Source: Lepidodermella squamata (lineage: Eukaryota; Gastrotricha). Taken from it: DNA of 64,000 bases. The notes below the pieces were generated by a model. The model was not told where the DNA came from, ran no database searches, and was given only the letters and a program-made list of their open reading frames with translations. Each line of letters begins with the position of its first letter. The stretch's first letter is position 1. This document shows, in pieces, positions 43,451-55,600 of the stretch. Location of the stretch: assembly GCA_047495785.1 (NCBI GenBank), contig JBLDXI010000054.1:806001-870000 (forward strand), read 5' to 3'. A program made the translations under genes and the position numbers.

Positions 43451-44899
43451 GTGACTGGTCTGTAATTCCCCGCCGACAAAATATTGCATGGATGCAGTGT
43501 TTTTTTAAGGGGTTTACAGGGTTTACAATGTAAACACCGGAAATAGGTGATGTAAACACCGAAATCCAAAACCTGCCCGTGCCTTTTATGCACCTTGGTC
43601 TGGAAACTTGCTAACTCTCTCATCTCATGCATTTTCAACGTTAAAATTATCCTAAAATACCTGTAAAATGCTAACAGCATAAAATCGAAATTTAAGCTCG
43701 CTTCGCTCGCAAATTCTGCCGCTGCTTCTAATAGTTGTAGATAGAAGGCAATGCTGTTTTCGGTATACATTTCCCGCAATTTTATACCGAAAAATTCCGG
43801 TACATATAAGGCGGATAGGTGTAAACACCGAACTGTTTTGGGTAAACACCGAACTTTTCCTTAAAAAAAACACTGATGGATGGCTGGAAAACATGGATCG
43901 CACTCATTTTAGAGATAGATGCTACATTTGTGCTTCGATGGCCAGACAACCGCAGTCACAGGCGAAACGAAACGAACGAAAAGCTTTTTATTGTGTCATT
44001 TTTTCCAACAAATTACTCAGGCCTAACGAAAAGGAAGGGAAGAAAAAAAGGCGCGGGCACAAGACGACAAGGCGCTTGTCCGGGACAGTGCGCCACTCAT
44101 AACATCGGACGGGCACACACTGAAGTTATCACAAGGAGCGGAAGTATCAGACACAGTAAAAGACAGTATAAGACAGAAGACTAGTGACTAGTGGTAAGAA
44201 AGCAGAGACATAAAGTAGGGGACGGAAGGAGAGGAGACAAGGAAATAAGCAGGAAGGGAAGAAGACATAGGAGGGAGACTAACATTGGGGGGCAGCTAGG
44301 TTGAAAATATTGACAGTTGACAGTAAATCTCTCTGAAAAGTTACGATTTAATCGCGGTTATCATTGCAGATAATAATGAACAGACAAGACGCGTTCTGTC
44401 TTTTACGCAAACGTTTCGTTACCAGGCAATGCATTCTCTGAAAAAATGTTTAGAACGTAAACAATGAAAAGACTCGACGTATTCTGCTTGCAAAGCATTC
44501 CCATTCTGTATCCTGACAATTCCTTTTCCTGAAAGAGCAAAGCCAACAGCGCGACCAAGACGCTACAAAGACGCACGACGCAATTTTGTCTTTTAGGTAA
44601 AAGGTAGACATCCGGTACACTTTCGACTTATTTCTCATGCACATTTCCCTCACTCGCACTTTGTGCCCCCAAAGAACGCATGGGCCCCTGCTCCTTGTGC
44701 CACGACTACTGGCAATAAAAGCGATAAGTGCCTCTTCCCACTGTAGATTCGAGAACGTGGGCTCCATGACGTTAGCCACCGACAACCCAGCTGGCATCAG
44801 ATCGGCAACGATTGCTTAGAATTGTTGATTGTTGAATGTGGGTGTTCGTCAGAATGTTTCCCCTGAAAGTTGGCGGATTTACTGGACCGACAAAGACGA
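43451..44899. other. No gene seen
   Basis: Includes AACACCGAA/TTCGGTGTTTAC repeats (43520-43860) and purine-rich AGGGAAGAA stretches (44030-44290). 43880-44640 belongs to repeat block Q. Confidence 0.4.
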
Positions 44900-45190
44900 T
44901 CAAGACGCTTCAAACGGCTTAGATGCCATCAAAGATCTCAATTCTCCCCTTAGTGCTCGTGTTTCGGCTTTCCGTTTTTGGCGAACCTCACAACCTTGAC
45001 AATACCCACGAACGTCCGGTGGTATTAAAGGCGTCCAGTAATGTTCCCGAATTTTCGTGATTGCTAAATTAGTGCCGAATTGGCCACCTGAGGGTCCGTC
45101 GTGGTTCTGAAAAATTGGGGCCGGTTCAAAGCATAAGCTTGGAAGGTCTTTACAATGCATTGCCCAGAAGAAGAATGAACGCCTATCCAC
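44900..45190 (-). pseudogene. Retroelement integrase zinc-binding domain remnant
   Basis: The frame contains HDGPSGGQFGTNLAITKI and REHYWTPLIPPDVRGY, then C-X2-C and QKRK. This is the H-H..C-C type N-terminal integrase domain seen in Ty3/gypsy-like and related LTR retroelements. The second histidine position reads Q (GGQFG), a common key residue is lost, and the frame stops soon after PFEA. No other part of a polyprotein or LTR was found, so it is an isolated dead fragment. Confidence 0.65.
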
Positions 45191-45238
45191 GATAAAATTT
45201 TATAATCTTATAATATCAGGCTAATAAAAAAGAAACTA

Positions 45239-45412
45239 CAGTGGAAACCCCCATTTCCCGTCTTCTGCGGTTCTACGAAAATCCTGACGGGAAATCAAAA
45301 TTGACGGGAAATCTAGGTAGTTTTGCGTGTGATTGCCCTCTGCGGGTCCAAGTCGCTCGTAAATATTTACATGTCGCGATTTCCCGTCAGACGGGAAATC
45401 GGGGTTCCACTG
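45239..45412. mobile_element. Mariner/pogo-type MITE
   Basis: 174 bp; ends CAGTGGAAACCCC and GGGGTTCCACTG, flanked by TA on both sides. Internal GACGGGAAATC occurs in both orientations. TA target and CAGTGGAA.CCC ends resemble pogo/Tigger-type mariner elements. Confidence 0.8.
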
Positions 45413-46429
45413 TAAAATGTTCATAAATGCTGTTTACATCAGCAACGGTTTTGTTCTTTAGTTGGGTCGATTCTGTATATTGCGCTGAACAAAGCCTGCG
45501 CGAATTGACAGAAATCCATGCTAAAACAAGAGCTTAGCATTTTCACGCGGCGCCTCAGCATGTTGTAGTTTTATTATTATAGGCCCTCCGCCTTTTGACG
45601 CTATAGGCACATGTGTTAGCAAGATTTCAGAAATAACTCGCCCCCATGCTAATCAGGGCTCTAGTCGAAAACGCATGAATCAAGATCATAGGTGTTTTTT
45701 ATAGTCGTTACTGTAATATACATATATACATATACATATATTTGTTTGCCGGTTTTTTATATTGGTTTGAATATAAAAGTAGAAAATTGTTGATTCGTCG
45801 GTCAACCTTCGCGACTATGACGGGCAAGGCCTGGAATAAGAAATCAAAGAGGCTCATTTAAGGGTACTTACGTTCCAGGTTCGGGAAGGCTTAGGGCTTA
45901 GGGCTCCTGCACAGGGGGTCTCTGGACCTAAAGGATCAACAGGGGAACACAACAAGAAAACAAGGCAGTAAAGGCTATCGAGGGTTGAAGACCTCTGTGA
46001 TTCTCCTTTCTCTTATTCTGCGCCTGTGAAGGGACGACATTGCGACGTAGGTGCCAGACTGGGCAGTGCAGGTCGAGCATCCGCTTGCCGAAGGCATCAG
46101 GCTGCTGACTGGCGATATACTGCAAGAAGTACTCTTTCATGCCGTTGCGCGTTGCGCCTTATCTTGGAATATCTTGGTCCCCCGTTGTCAAATGCATCAG
46201 AGCACTCATTAACTAGTCAACTCATTTGAAATGGCTCATCAACGAAATCTCAAGATGACAGAATGACAGATTAACCGTCTGGTCTTGTTTATTTATTCTT
46301 TTATTTTCATCACTCCCGCAGCACTTCTTCGATTCAATTCAACGCGGATAGAAATTTCCAGTCCATAATCCGATGGTCTCGTATTTTCAGCTCAAAGGCC
46401 GCACCTCAATTATCACCGCATTGTTCGCC
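45413..46429. other. No gene seen
   Basis: Includes an AT dinucleotide-like run (ATATACATATATACATATAC, about 45716-45740). Confidence 0.4.
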
Positions 46430-46700
46430 AGTTTTTCAAATGCTACATATATAAGTAATCGCCGTTGCAGTTATTGACGATTACGGCAATTTCATACGCG
46501 TTCTGTCTGCGACGCATTACCGTTGCTTTGCGAGCTACTTTCACGCTTCTCTTTGAGAGCGTAAACAATGAGCTGACACGACGCGTTTCGTCTGCGCCAG
46601 ACTTACGTTTCCGTTAAAGCGTGAGGCGTGAAAAACGAACACGGGCATTCTCTCCGATGGGCATTCCTGTTTCTTTGAAATCAACGTTTCGCATCGAATG
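46430..46700. repeat. Dispersed repeat R, copy 2
   Basis: Same words in the same order as 41150-41380, with only scattered substitutions. Confidence 0.78.
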
Positions 46701-47636
46701 ACACCAATGACACCAGTTTCAACTTGTCCATCCCTGGCAACTCTGGGATGCAATGTCGCTCTCTAAATGACACGTTTGAAAATGCGTTTGAAAAAGAGAA
46801 TAAATAAGCAATAAATTTTCCCGTGTTCTGTCTGCAACGCATTCCCGTTTCTTCGAGAGCAGAAATAAGGTTCCTCGCGCTCATATTTTAAAAATTAACA
46901 GTCTGAAACTATATGATTAAGCTCAGTAAATGTCATGATGATGGATTTTCAAAGTTTCGCAGCCCGGCAATTAATCTGTCCAACTCTTCATTACCACTGT
47001 CGACCTGTGGCCTTTGACAGTTGACGGGGAACTCCGTGACTTTCTCGAACGCGTGGGCACGTGTGACCTTGAACATGCCTAACCTAAGACCTAAGTAAAT
47101 TTTCGTGCACATCCTTGACTTGCTATTTCGTAACTCTATGCCAAGAAAAGGTTGAAAAATGAGTGTCGTGTTCAATTGTTTTCTTCGAGTAAAACACAAC
47201 ATGTTCACCATCATTTTTATTTGGATACCATGTGATGTAATGCACAACCACAGTTTCACGGAAACGATTTCATCGGTCAAAAATGCTCCAAATCGAATCA
47301 AACCAGGTATCAGAATAACCCATAGAGAAAACTATTAATTCGAGTCACTATGTATTTTGTCTCAGATTCCGACGTAGATGGTCTCGCTGTCGTATTTACC
47401 ATCGATAGGCGCATTCGCGAGCTCGCAAGTTTGACAGTCCATTTCCGCTCCTGATCCAAAAGGATTGCTTTCAGCATGTCGCTGAACTCGGCAGTCATTA
47501 GCACGTGATGACTCCAAGCAGTCTCACGGCTATTGCGCAGAAATTAGCCCATATGAGTTCAAAGTTTTTGAATTACCTGTGACCTGAACCTTTGTTGAAC
47601 TTCAAATGGCATTTGGCAACTACGGCAGCAATCCCA

Positions 47637-47852
47637 ACCACAGATTCGGATTCTGCGCGTGATTCTGTGTCCGGAAAAACCGATTGAGAAATCTACCGAC
47701 AGCAAAATAAAAGATCTGAGTGATCTCGAACTTTGAGTAAACCCGAAAAAAACCTGAGATTCCGTGGTTTCGGCCTCGCCAATCTCTCGCCAGTAATAAT
47801 CTAACCACAGATTCGGATTCTGGGCGTGATTCTGCGTCCGGGAAAGCTGATT
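47637..47852. repeat. Local direct duplication
   Basis: 47637-47690 (AACCACAGATTCGGATTCTG, GCGTGATTCTGTGTCCGGAA) is repeated at 47803-47852 with a few changes. Confidence 0.75.
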
Positions 47853-48780
47853 GGCGCATCGACTGGCAACATAACCAGAGCGGCAGCCTACGGTTAGGAA
47901 CCGTCGTTTGCCCGGCGTCGGCAACACTGCTTCCTTCCATCTAATTTTCGCGCCCGACCTTGAGAAAAATAATTGTTTTCATTATATAGTGGATAGATTA
48001 TATTGTATGTTTAAAGATTTCAATTTAATCCGGTGAGAAAAAACTCAGCAGCAGTACATCATGAAGTAGTTTAGCGTCGCCCATTTTTTATCCCAATCAA
48101 ATGCATGAAGATCCACCCTTGCTGAGTCACCACTCACCACCGGTTTTTTATTTTTATTTGTTGGTTCTGATACTGTTTTAAAGATAAATTCGTCACTATC
48201 GGGTATCGGGGTGAGAATCGTAAATTTCGAAATTCGGCACCATTCGGCAACATGTAAAAGTACGACGTGGCCGTTCGCAATTACGTGGGAATTATGAGGG
48301 AAAACGCTTTCGCGAGGGCGCTATTCGATATGCTGTTCTCGATCGAGGAAAAATCGAGGAACTATCGAAGACAATCAGCGGGAAAAAGCCGGGTGATGCT
48401 TCTAGTGGCGATACCGTCTGAACGAGGCGAAAGTGGTGGCAATTTGGCATGAGTTTTGTTGTTCCAATTTCAAATAATTGTTGATTGTTTTATTTTCAGA
48501 GCATGTTACCGAGAAGTGCAACATCCCACAGACCGATGGCGTAACGCATTGATCCATGCGTGACAGCGTCAGCAACGGGTGTGCAAAATACCTATGCGAA
48601 TGGACGATAAGAAGGGCTCACCTTTAGATTAGAAACGCAGCTACGCCCTATCGAATGAAGTCGCTCATCTGTTTTGTCTCAATATACACTCTTAGAAGTT
48701 CTCGAAATACAACAAATTTACAGCCAAAAAATTTTTTCTTTTAGATATCGAAGGTGATTTGGCGTGGGACTGCTTCCAAC
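47853..48780. other. No gene seen
   Basis: Short frames only, with no recognisable domain. Confidence 0.4.
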
Positions 48781-49197
48781 ATGAGACGTACCAGGACGCA
48801 CCGGCTTCGAAGCTCCCGTTATCCGGGTTTGCGTAAAAATTCACGTGACGTGTTTAGCATAAGTGTGCATAATGATTACTTCGATGGCAAATTGTTTATT
48901 GAATATAAAATAAATTTGCTATCGATAATAAAAATTAGGATTAAAAACAAAACAACCGATCTTTTCGCGACTCCGCAATTTCTTTAAGATCGAGATCTTC
49001 AGGCCACTGCAAAAAACTGATCTTTGCGTAAATAAGTGATTATCATGAATGAGCTTTTTTGCTGGTCGCAGAAAAAAAATAATGATCGCTGCTACATAAT
49101 GAGGTTATTTTTCGCCACAATCACCTTTGGAACTTATTAAAGAATAACACAAAAATCAGGCATCTAAATCGAGGCGCCGCGTCCTGGTACGTCGCAT
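48781..49197. mobile_element. MITE-like element with GACGTACCAGGACGC ends
   Basis: The left end ATGAGACGTACCAGGACGC is mirrored at the right by GCGTCCTGGTACGTCGCAT. The AT-rich interior has no gene. No clear target duplication. The first 50 bp (with CGGCTTCGAAGCTCCCGTTA) recur at 10433-10483, at the break point of the receptor pseudogene. Confidence 0.6.
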
Positions 49198-49289
49198 GGT
49201 TTCCGAGGGTGATTCCGAGCTGAGATCTACCTGAGATCTAGGCCTATCATAACCCTATATCACATTGGCCCTATTTGCTAGTGAACGCA

Positions 49290-51670
49290 GACACGGCAAA
49301 CCGTGCCGTAGTCCCATCCGCAGTGCATTAAGGTTTCTCTGCATTACGGTCACGTTTTGCATGCCGTTTTGCAATAATTTTTAGAAATTTCTTAGAGTGC
49401 GTAAAGCGTTAACCATGCACATACACGACTAGTTCTAACCGTAACCTATTCTCGTTTATGCGAGAGAATCGTTAACGTTTCGCATTCTGGCAAAATGAAC
49501 TTTGTTAAATTTCGTAGGGCAATTTTTCAAGTCTGAGCCTGAATATAGTTCATAATTGTATGAATTCCGATGATGAATTGGGGGACGTGAGACACGTAAA
49601 GTAACGCTATCATGTTGACACTAGTAAATATTGGTACCCACCAGACGAGTAGGAACTGGCCTGCCGAGGGTTTAAGGTTCTGTGAATGAAGCCGGCAAAT
49701 CCAAATCAGTTAGGACTCGCGTTTGCGTAAACGTAAGCTGAATATAGCCCAAGTTATCGAGGGCCGTCGTATATATTTCTCACCAGTAAAGCCGGTTTCT
49801 ACTGCAATGGCTATGAGAGAGGAGGAGCTTCACGGATTCTTTACAGCAGTTTTTCGATCTTGTTGCTTTACAGTAAAAAACAGAGAAATGTGATTTCCTA
49901 CTACTACCAACTACCTATTCTCTGAAAAGGATGAAAAGGAAATTCGCTCTGATTCATTTTCAGCACAATTCTTGGAGTTAACATACGCAGCGTTCTCATA
50001 AGACAATTTTATTCAGTCTTCCTGTAATTCAAAACAGGCGGCGAGGTTTTGAATAATCTTGTATAGCTTCGTATCATCCGTAATTAACTTTATTATCGAT
50101 TTCAGAATACACCAGTGCAAAAAAACGAAAACCGTTTTATTTTGTCGAATTTTTTCCTCAAAATGCCAAAATTAAAAATTAAATTAAATTAAATTAATGC
50201 CAGCTAGCGAAAATATTCACTATGGAAGAGACTAAAGTCGAGGGCACAGTAAAACAAGGCGATTGTGAACCGTTCGAGCGTTAAACACTGCGTTGAAGAC
50301 GTGCGACTTCATCACCAGTGGCAACGCGGAGAGCAGAACTCTTACAAGCGGCAATTCAAAGCGGACGCCGGCTCCTGGATGCCTTGGAACTTGGAAATGA
50401 GACATATGAGACTGGACAAACGAGACAGTGCACTAACGCGAGCACTGTTATCGAGACGGACATGCAGAATAGCTCGCAGACAGTTCTTTCAGATGGCGGA
50501 GTTCGCGGCAGACACAAAGGAAACAAACACTAACGGCAACGGTGGCAACGGAACGAAAAAGGGCCAGTCAGGTGAGCGGTACGTGGCAATCGGAAATCCT
50601 GGCTGACTGACACCCCAGCGTAACCTGTAACAACGATTCCCACAACGATGCCCACACCCCGGTCGATGTGGGGATTCCAGTTCTAACGTCGATCGAACAG
50701 AATTCGAATATACAGAATTCCCAGTTTTCGAATAAGGACAGCCTCTTGCGGGATCACTGCAGTGCCTCCGAATTCGATCTTCACTATACGGGGGAACGAC
50801 GGGAAAATGCAAAAACTCACTCTTAGCGCTAAATTGCTGAAGCCACTGACTAGCCCAAACGGCGACGTTGTCAATCTGTGGGAACCTAGCGTCGGGGCTG
50901 ACTACCGCCAAATCGTCGGCAATAATCGCATCCAACTCACTGCCATGAGGATCACGGGCATATACCTTGTTTTCCTTGTTTTGCCCCATGTTCCTTGTTT
51001 TTGCCTCTTCATTCACGTTAAAAAAAACCGGTTTTCACTTGTCGCCTAGCACCTTGAAATTTATTTAAGCCTAAATCTGAGTTATTCAACGACGCTAACG
51101 ACATTTTGTACAGCCGCCCGAGGTGAAACTGCAGGGGACCGCCGCCCTTTACTGGGGAAAAAACCGAATTGGCTTTCCGCTATCAGATTACCGTTGTCCT
51201 TTACCGTAATTTCATGCATTTTTACATAGAATTTTTGGTAAGACTGTTCTGTAATTCCCCTGCGACGAAATACCACCACTCTTTTTAGAGATAGGTGCTA
51301 CATTTGCGCTTCGAAGGTCGGACAACCGCAGTCACAAGCAGGTTGAAAATAGTGTCAGTAAATCTCTCTGAAAATTTACAATCTAATCGCTTATATCGTT
51401 GGGATAATAGTGAACAGACACGAAGCGTTCTGTCTTCATCGCATTACCATTTCGCAAGCAGCAAGGCATTTTCTGAACATTTGGTTTAGAACGTAAACAA
51501 TGAAAAGACTCAACGCGTTCTGCCCGCAAAGCATTCCCATTCTGTATCCTGACAATTCCTTTATCTGCGAGAGCGAGAGCAAAATAGCGCAACAAAGACG
51601 CTACAAAAAAGCATGACGCGATTTGTCAACTTTCGGGTAGAAGTTAGGCATCCGGTACAATTTAGGCGTA
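49290..51670. repeat. Repeat block Q, compact copy
   Basis: Colinear with pieces between 38815 and 44640. It includes GGAAAATGCAAAAACTCACT and CTGAAGCCACTGACTAGCCC (50800-50860), found again at 42965-43015. A short frame here (MQKLTLSAKLLKPLTSPNGD) is partly kept in both copies but matches nothing I know. Confidence 0.72.
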
Positions 51671-52047
51671 TTTCTCATAGAAAACGCCAAGACATTTATA
51701 TATCGCATTTTTCTGCTTGTGTTTCACTGCAAATATAATGTGTATTCGAAAACAAATTAAAAACAAATTAGAAATAAAAACCGAAGAATCTCGCATCCAT
51801 TTTTCACGGTGGATTAACCCTTTCACGGCGGGAAGGACGATTTCGGAATTTCGGCTTCGCAGAAAATTGAATTTGATGAATTCTTGATCGCCCTTTTGAG
51901 CAAAATTGCTTTTCGATGTTGGCTACAAGGTTTTGAGACCAGGAACCCGTTATCTTTCATGGTCGGGACATACTAGCAATTATAGTCTCACTGACATCAC
52001 TGATGTTTTCGAGTTGGAAATAAAAATGACGACGCTATTGAAAATTG

Positions 52048-52200
52048 CAGGGTTCCGACTAGGTTCAGCTCTGAGGGGGGTAAATCGAGCATTTTGAGAC
52101 CAAATTTTGAAAATCAACAGGGGGACCCTTACGTTTTCCAGAAATTTTCGAACGCCAAGGGGGTTTGTTTACCCCCTTACCCCCCGTTCTCGGACCACTG
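52048..52200. mobile_element. hAT-type MITE, family 2 (copy B)
   Basis: 153 bp; starts CAGGGTTCCGACTAGG and ends CTCGGACCACTG. It is flanked by the perfect 8 bp duplication GAAAATTG (52040-52047, 52201-52208). About 85% similar by eye to 39888-40050. Confidence 0.88.
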
Positions 52201-52635
52201 GAAAATTGATCAAACCTGCCGAATTCGTCCTATCCGCCCAGTCTTATACAGGTCGAGTGCGTAATTTTTGTGCTGCAAAAACGGTCACAAGAAACAACTG
52301 GAAAAGCTGAATTCTGATCTGAATGCTGAGCCTCCAAAGCTTTTTAAACTAAATTTCCAAAGCTGAAGGCGCCTGACACAGAAATTAGGTTGTTCAAAAA
52401 ATCGGCTGAAATAAGCTGTGCGGATAAGGCGATTTCGGTCAGTTTTTGTACAGCCTCAACGGTGATAGATAGAGCTAAACGGATTTCAAAATCGTGATCA
52501 GGGCCTTCGAAAATCCCTAGAACTGCCGTTTCTATTTAACTAAATCTCAAGATGACAAGATGGCTGATGAACCCTCGGATCTTGTTTATTATTAATTATT
52601 ATTAACTTTTCGTCATTTCCGCCGCAACCTCGTTA

Positions 52636-54918
52636 GCGTTTCGGTATAACTCTCCATTTGACGGTAACTCCATCTCGCCATTGTTCTCTAGTTGCGGTAA
52701 ACCATTTACCGTAAACGGCACTACCTCGACTCTGAAGCATACATTAACTCGCGCGCGGTAAAATTAAATTTTCTGCGGTAAATTCAGCTCATATTGTGGA
52801 GGAATAGAAATAATGGAGTCGGAACTGCGCGCTGCGACAAAGGTGGTGCACGCGCGCAGCCGCTCGCGTCTTGGCTCGCGTTCTTACAATAGAGCGTGTT
52901 ACGCAACCACTGTAGAGCATGAGTATAACAAAAAAATTGCCTATTGGTTTAGGGTGTTATAAAATGACGCGTTGCCATGGTGTGCGCGGGGGATTCATCC
53001 ATGCTTCTTGCGCTCGCTGTGTCAGTCTTACAGTAAGTGTAAAGACAAAGGGTGCGTTTCTTTATCTCAATTTTATTTCTTTTTTTTAAATAAAATGAAA
53101 ATAAAATGGTCGTTTCATTGATATTCATCGTTTATAAATTTTTTGTGTTTTCACGTTTCTTATCGTCATTTTATTTTATAAAATGGCGCAAATAAAGCAC
53201 GCGTTTCATCGATAAAATCCATTTTTTTAGCTCAAGGAAAAACAGGGGGTAGAGCCGTTTTAGTCTTTTTTACACTTGTATTCTGAGGCTTTTCTGCGGA
53301 AAAGCGTCCATTTTTATATCGTCTTATATAGAATTGCGCTCGTAGAAGAGTTCAGCGGAACTTGTTGGTTCGACAACGTCACTTCTCTATTGAGCAGTGA
53401 CACTTCAGCAACTGCCACTATAGCAGTTGTGTTATTCAGCAATACAACTATAGAGCCCACGTCATTTCAGTTGAGGTTTTTTAAGCTAACGATATCTATA
53501 AATTAATTATTAATTTAGGGTCGTTATATTCCTGCTTAAATAAGTACGCGTTTTTTGATATTCATACTTAAATAAGTACGCATTTTTTGATATTCGTACT
53601 TAAATAAGTACGCGTTATTTGATATTCGTACTTAAGTGGCTTTCCGCTTACGTAATATTCGAAATTTTTCGACCATAATATTCAGCTTTTAAAACTGAGT
53701 AAGAATCATATCTCACCCAGGAAGCTGAGATAACTTGGACTTGTCAAATTTGATGGCAAAATCTGGAGTTTCTTCCTATTTTCATAAAGTTGGATCTAAG
53801 GTTCAGGACCTTTCAGGTTTCCTGAGCTTTCCAACCCTAATTTCATGTTTTTGGATGCAAATTTGACAAGTCCAAGTTACCTCAGCTTCCTGGGTGAGAT
53901 ATGATTCTTACTCAGTTTTAAAAGCTGAATATTATGGTCGAAAAATTTCGAATATTACGTAAGCGGAAAGCCACTTAAGTACGAATATCAAATAACGCGT
54001 ACTTATTTAAGTATGAATATCAAAAAACGCGTACTTATTTAAGTACGAATATCCACTCCGATTAATTTAAGTGTTGAATCTTTGCTATACGAGCGGAGCG
54101 AGCATGCCCAGCTCCACCTCTATAGCTTTTTGAAGGTCCATTGTATTTGAATAATAATAAAAATAATTAACATAAATTTAGCTGATTTGTCGAGTGGCTA
54201 AGTTGTCGCTTCGCTCAGCTCAGTTCGCGCAAATATCTTAGAGCCTTTAATTCGACGAATGTGGAAAACTTCTACTGCCCAAATATATTATTACAAATCT
54301 TTTGCGGAAGTGGCAGTTGCTGAAGTGTCGCCTGCTCAATCGGCAATGCTGAGGTGAAGTCGTTGAACTACGTTCTACTGAACTTTCCTAAAACCTATAA
54401 TGTTTCGATGGGACGAATTTGAGATCGGCGCTTCCCCGGACGCTCTCATGCTCCTATGGGCTTAGGGCAATCACGTTCATACGTTCAAACTACGCTCAAA
54501 ATATTCATTTTTTTCATTTCTTTATCAGTGCGTAGTTTATAAACAGCACGTGTCGTTTCATTCACATTTTCTTTTCCAAAATCATGAAAAAAATGTGATA
54601 AAGAAATGACGTTTTATTTTATAAAATAAAATGGAAAAAGAAATGATATTTATTTTAATTTTAAAATTTAAAATGATAAAGAAATGTCAGTGTTTAATTT
54701 TAATTTTAAAATAAAAAATGGCTTGTGATAAAGAAACGCACCCAAAAAATCTTGCGTTAAATAGTAGCTGCCACAAGTGCTTCTACGGTAAAACTAACGC
54801 CGCGTGCGGTAAAATTTACAAACGTGGCGGCGTTCGTTTTACCGCAGAAGCATTGAGGTGACCTTGTTCGCGCTGCGGTAAAATAATTACCGTCAAATGG
54901 AGAGTTATACCGAAACGC
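52636..54918. mobile_element. Nested 2.3 kb foldback element
   Basis: The outer 32 bp inverted ends are perfect (GCGTTTCGGTATAACTCTCC onward; 52636-52667 and 54887-54918), with GCGGTAAAAT words in both orientations next to them. An inner pair, GGTGCGTTTCTTTATC, lies at about 53050-53066 and 54722-54738. Further in, 53345-53440 mirrors 54295-54390. The core is a large palindrome at 53528-54053. No transposase-like frame is present. The layers suggest insertions into an existing element or repeated outward growth. Confidence 0.75.
53528..54053. repeat. Core palindrome with 33 bp tandem tips
   Basis: Arms 53560-53752 and 53861-54053 are almost perfect inverted copies around a 108 bp centre. The tips are tandem units of TACTTAAATAAGTACGCG plus TTTTTTGATATTCG, three to four on the left and two to three on the right. 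It could form a very stable hairpin of nearly 200 bp. Confidence 0.85.
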
Positions 54919-55309
54919 AAGCGACCTGTCCAGTCCAATGTTCCGATGGTCTCGGAGAATTTTTTTTACAAGAAATTGGCTAGCAATACTTCTGAAGACA
55001 GACGGTGCTGTTAGTAGCACGAATCGATTGGCGGAAAGCTACAGACGCACAAGTCCATCTCGTTAAGTTGTGTAAACTCTCGAAGATTAAATTTCCTGCG
55101 ACCACAGAAAATTGAAGGTCCTCTTTTTCTTTTCACGTGCGAGATTCTCGCCGACTATTCGGCTGTCTGATAACTGTGAACCAAAAAACGCTTATATCAG
55201 CCCCATTTATATGGCGCATGTATCTTGACATTTCCATGAAAACAAATCGCATCCAAGGCCGATTTGACCGAATATTCATTTCAGAACTGTGGTTTTCAGT
55301 TCAGGGAAG

Positions 55310-55600
55310 ATGAATAGGATCGCTGCATATAAGTAATCGCTGCGACAATTATGGCAATTTCAAACGCGTTCTGTCAGCGACGCATTACCTTTTCTTTGCG
55401 AGCTACCTCCACGCTCCGCATCGGCGCAATGAATCTTTTGTTGAGAGCATAAACAATGAGGAGACACGATGCGTTTTGTCTGCGACACACTCACGGTTCA
55501 GTTAAAGCGTGAGGTGTGAAAAATGAACACGGGCGTTCACTTCGATGTGCATTCCTGTTTCTTTGAGAGTCACTTTCACGTTTCGCATCGAAGCAACGAC
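55310..55600. repeat. Dispersed repeat R, copy 3
   Basis: Diverged relative of 41190-41440 and 46430-46700; similarity begins upstream near 55195. Confidence 0.68.

Larger units (their letters stand above)
38810..44640. repeat. Repeat block Q, expanded copy
   Basis: Pieces at 38815-38990, 39330-39693, 40402-40720, 42740-43450 and 43880-44640 are colinear with the compact copy at 49290-51670. The intervening parts are later insertions, including the foldback/SINE element at 39694-40401. At 40795-40970 there is a tandem second copy of 40530-40720. No gene function recognised. Confidence 0.7.

Noticed and set aside
50762-51049. Frame with MQKLTLSAKLLKPLTSPNGD, partly conserved at 42965
   Set aside because: The other copy stops soon after; conservation is explained by the DNA duplication, not by protein selection.
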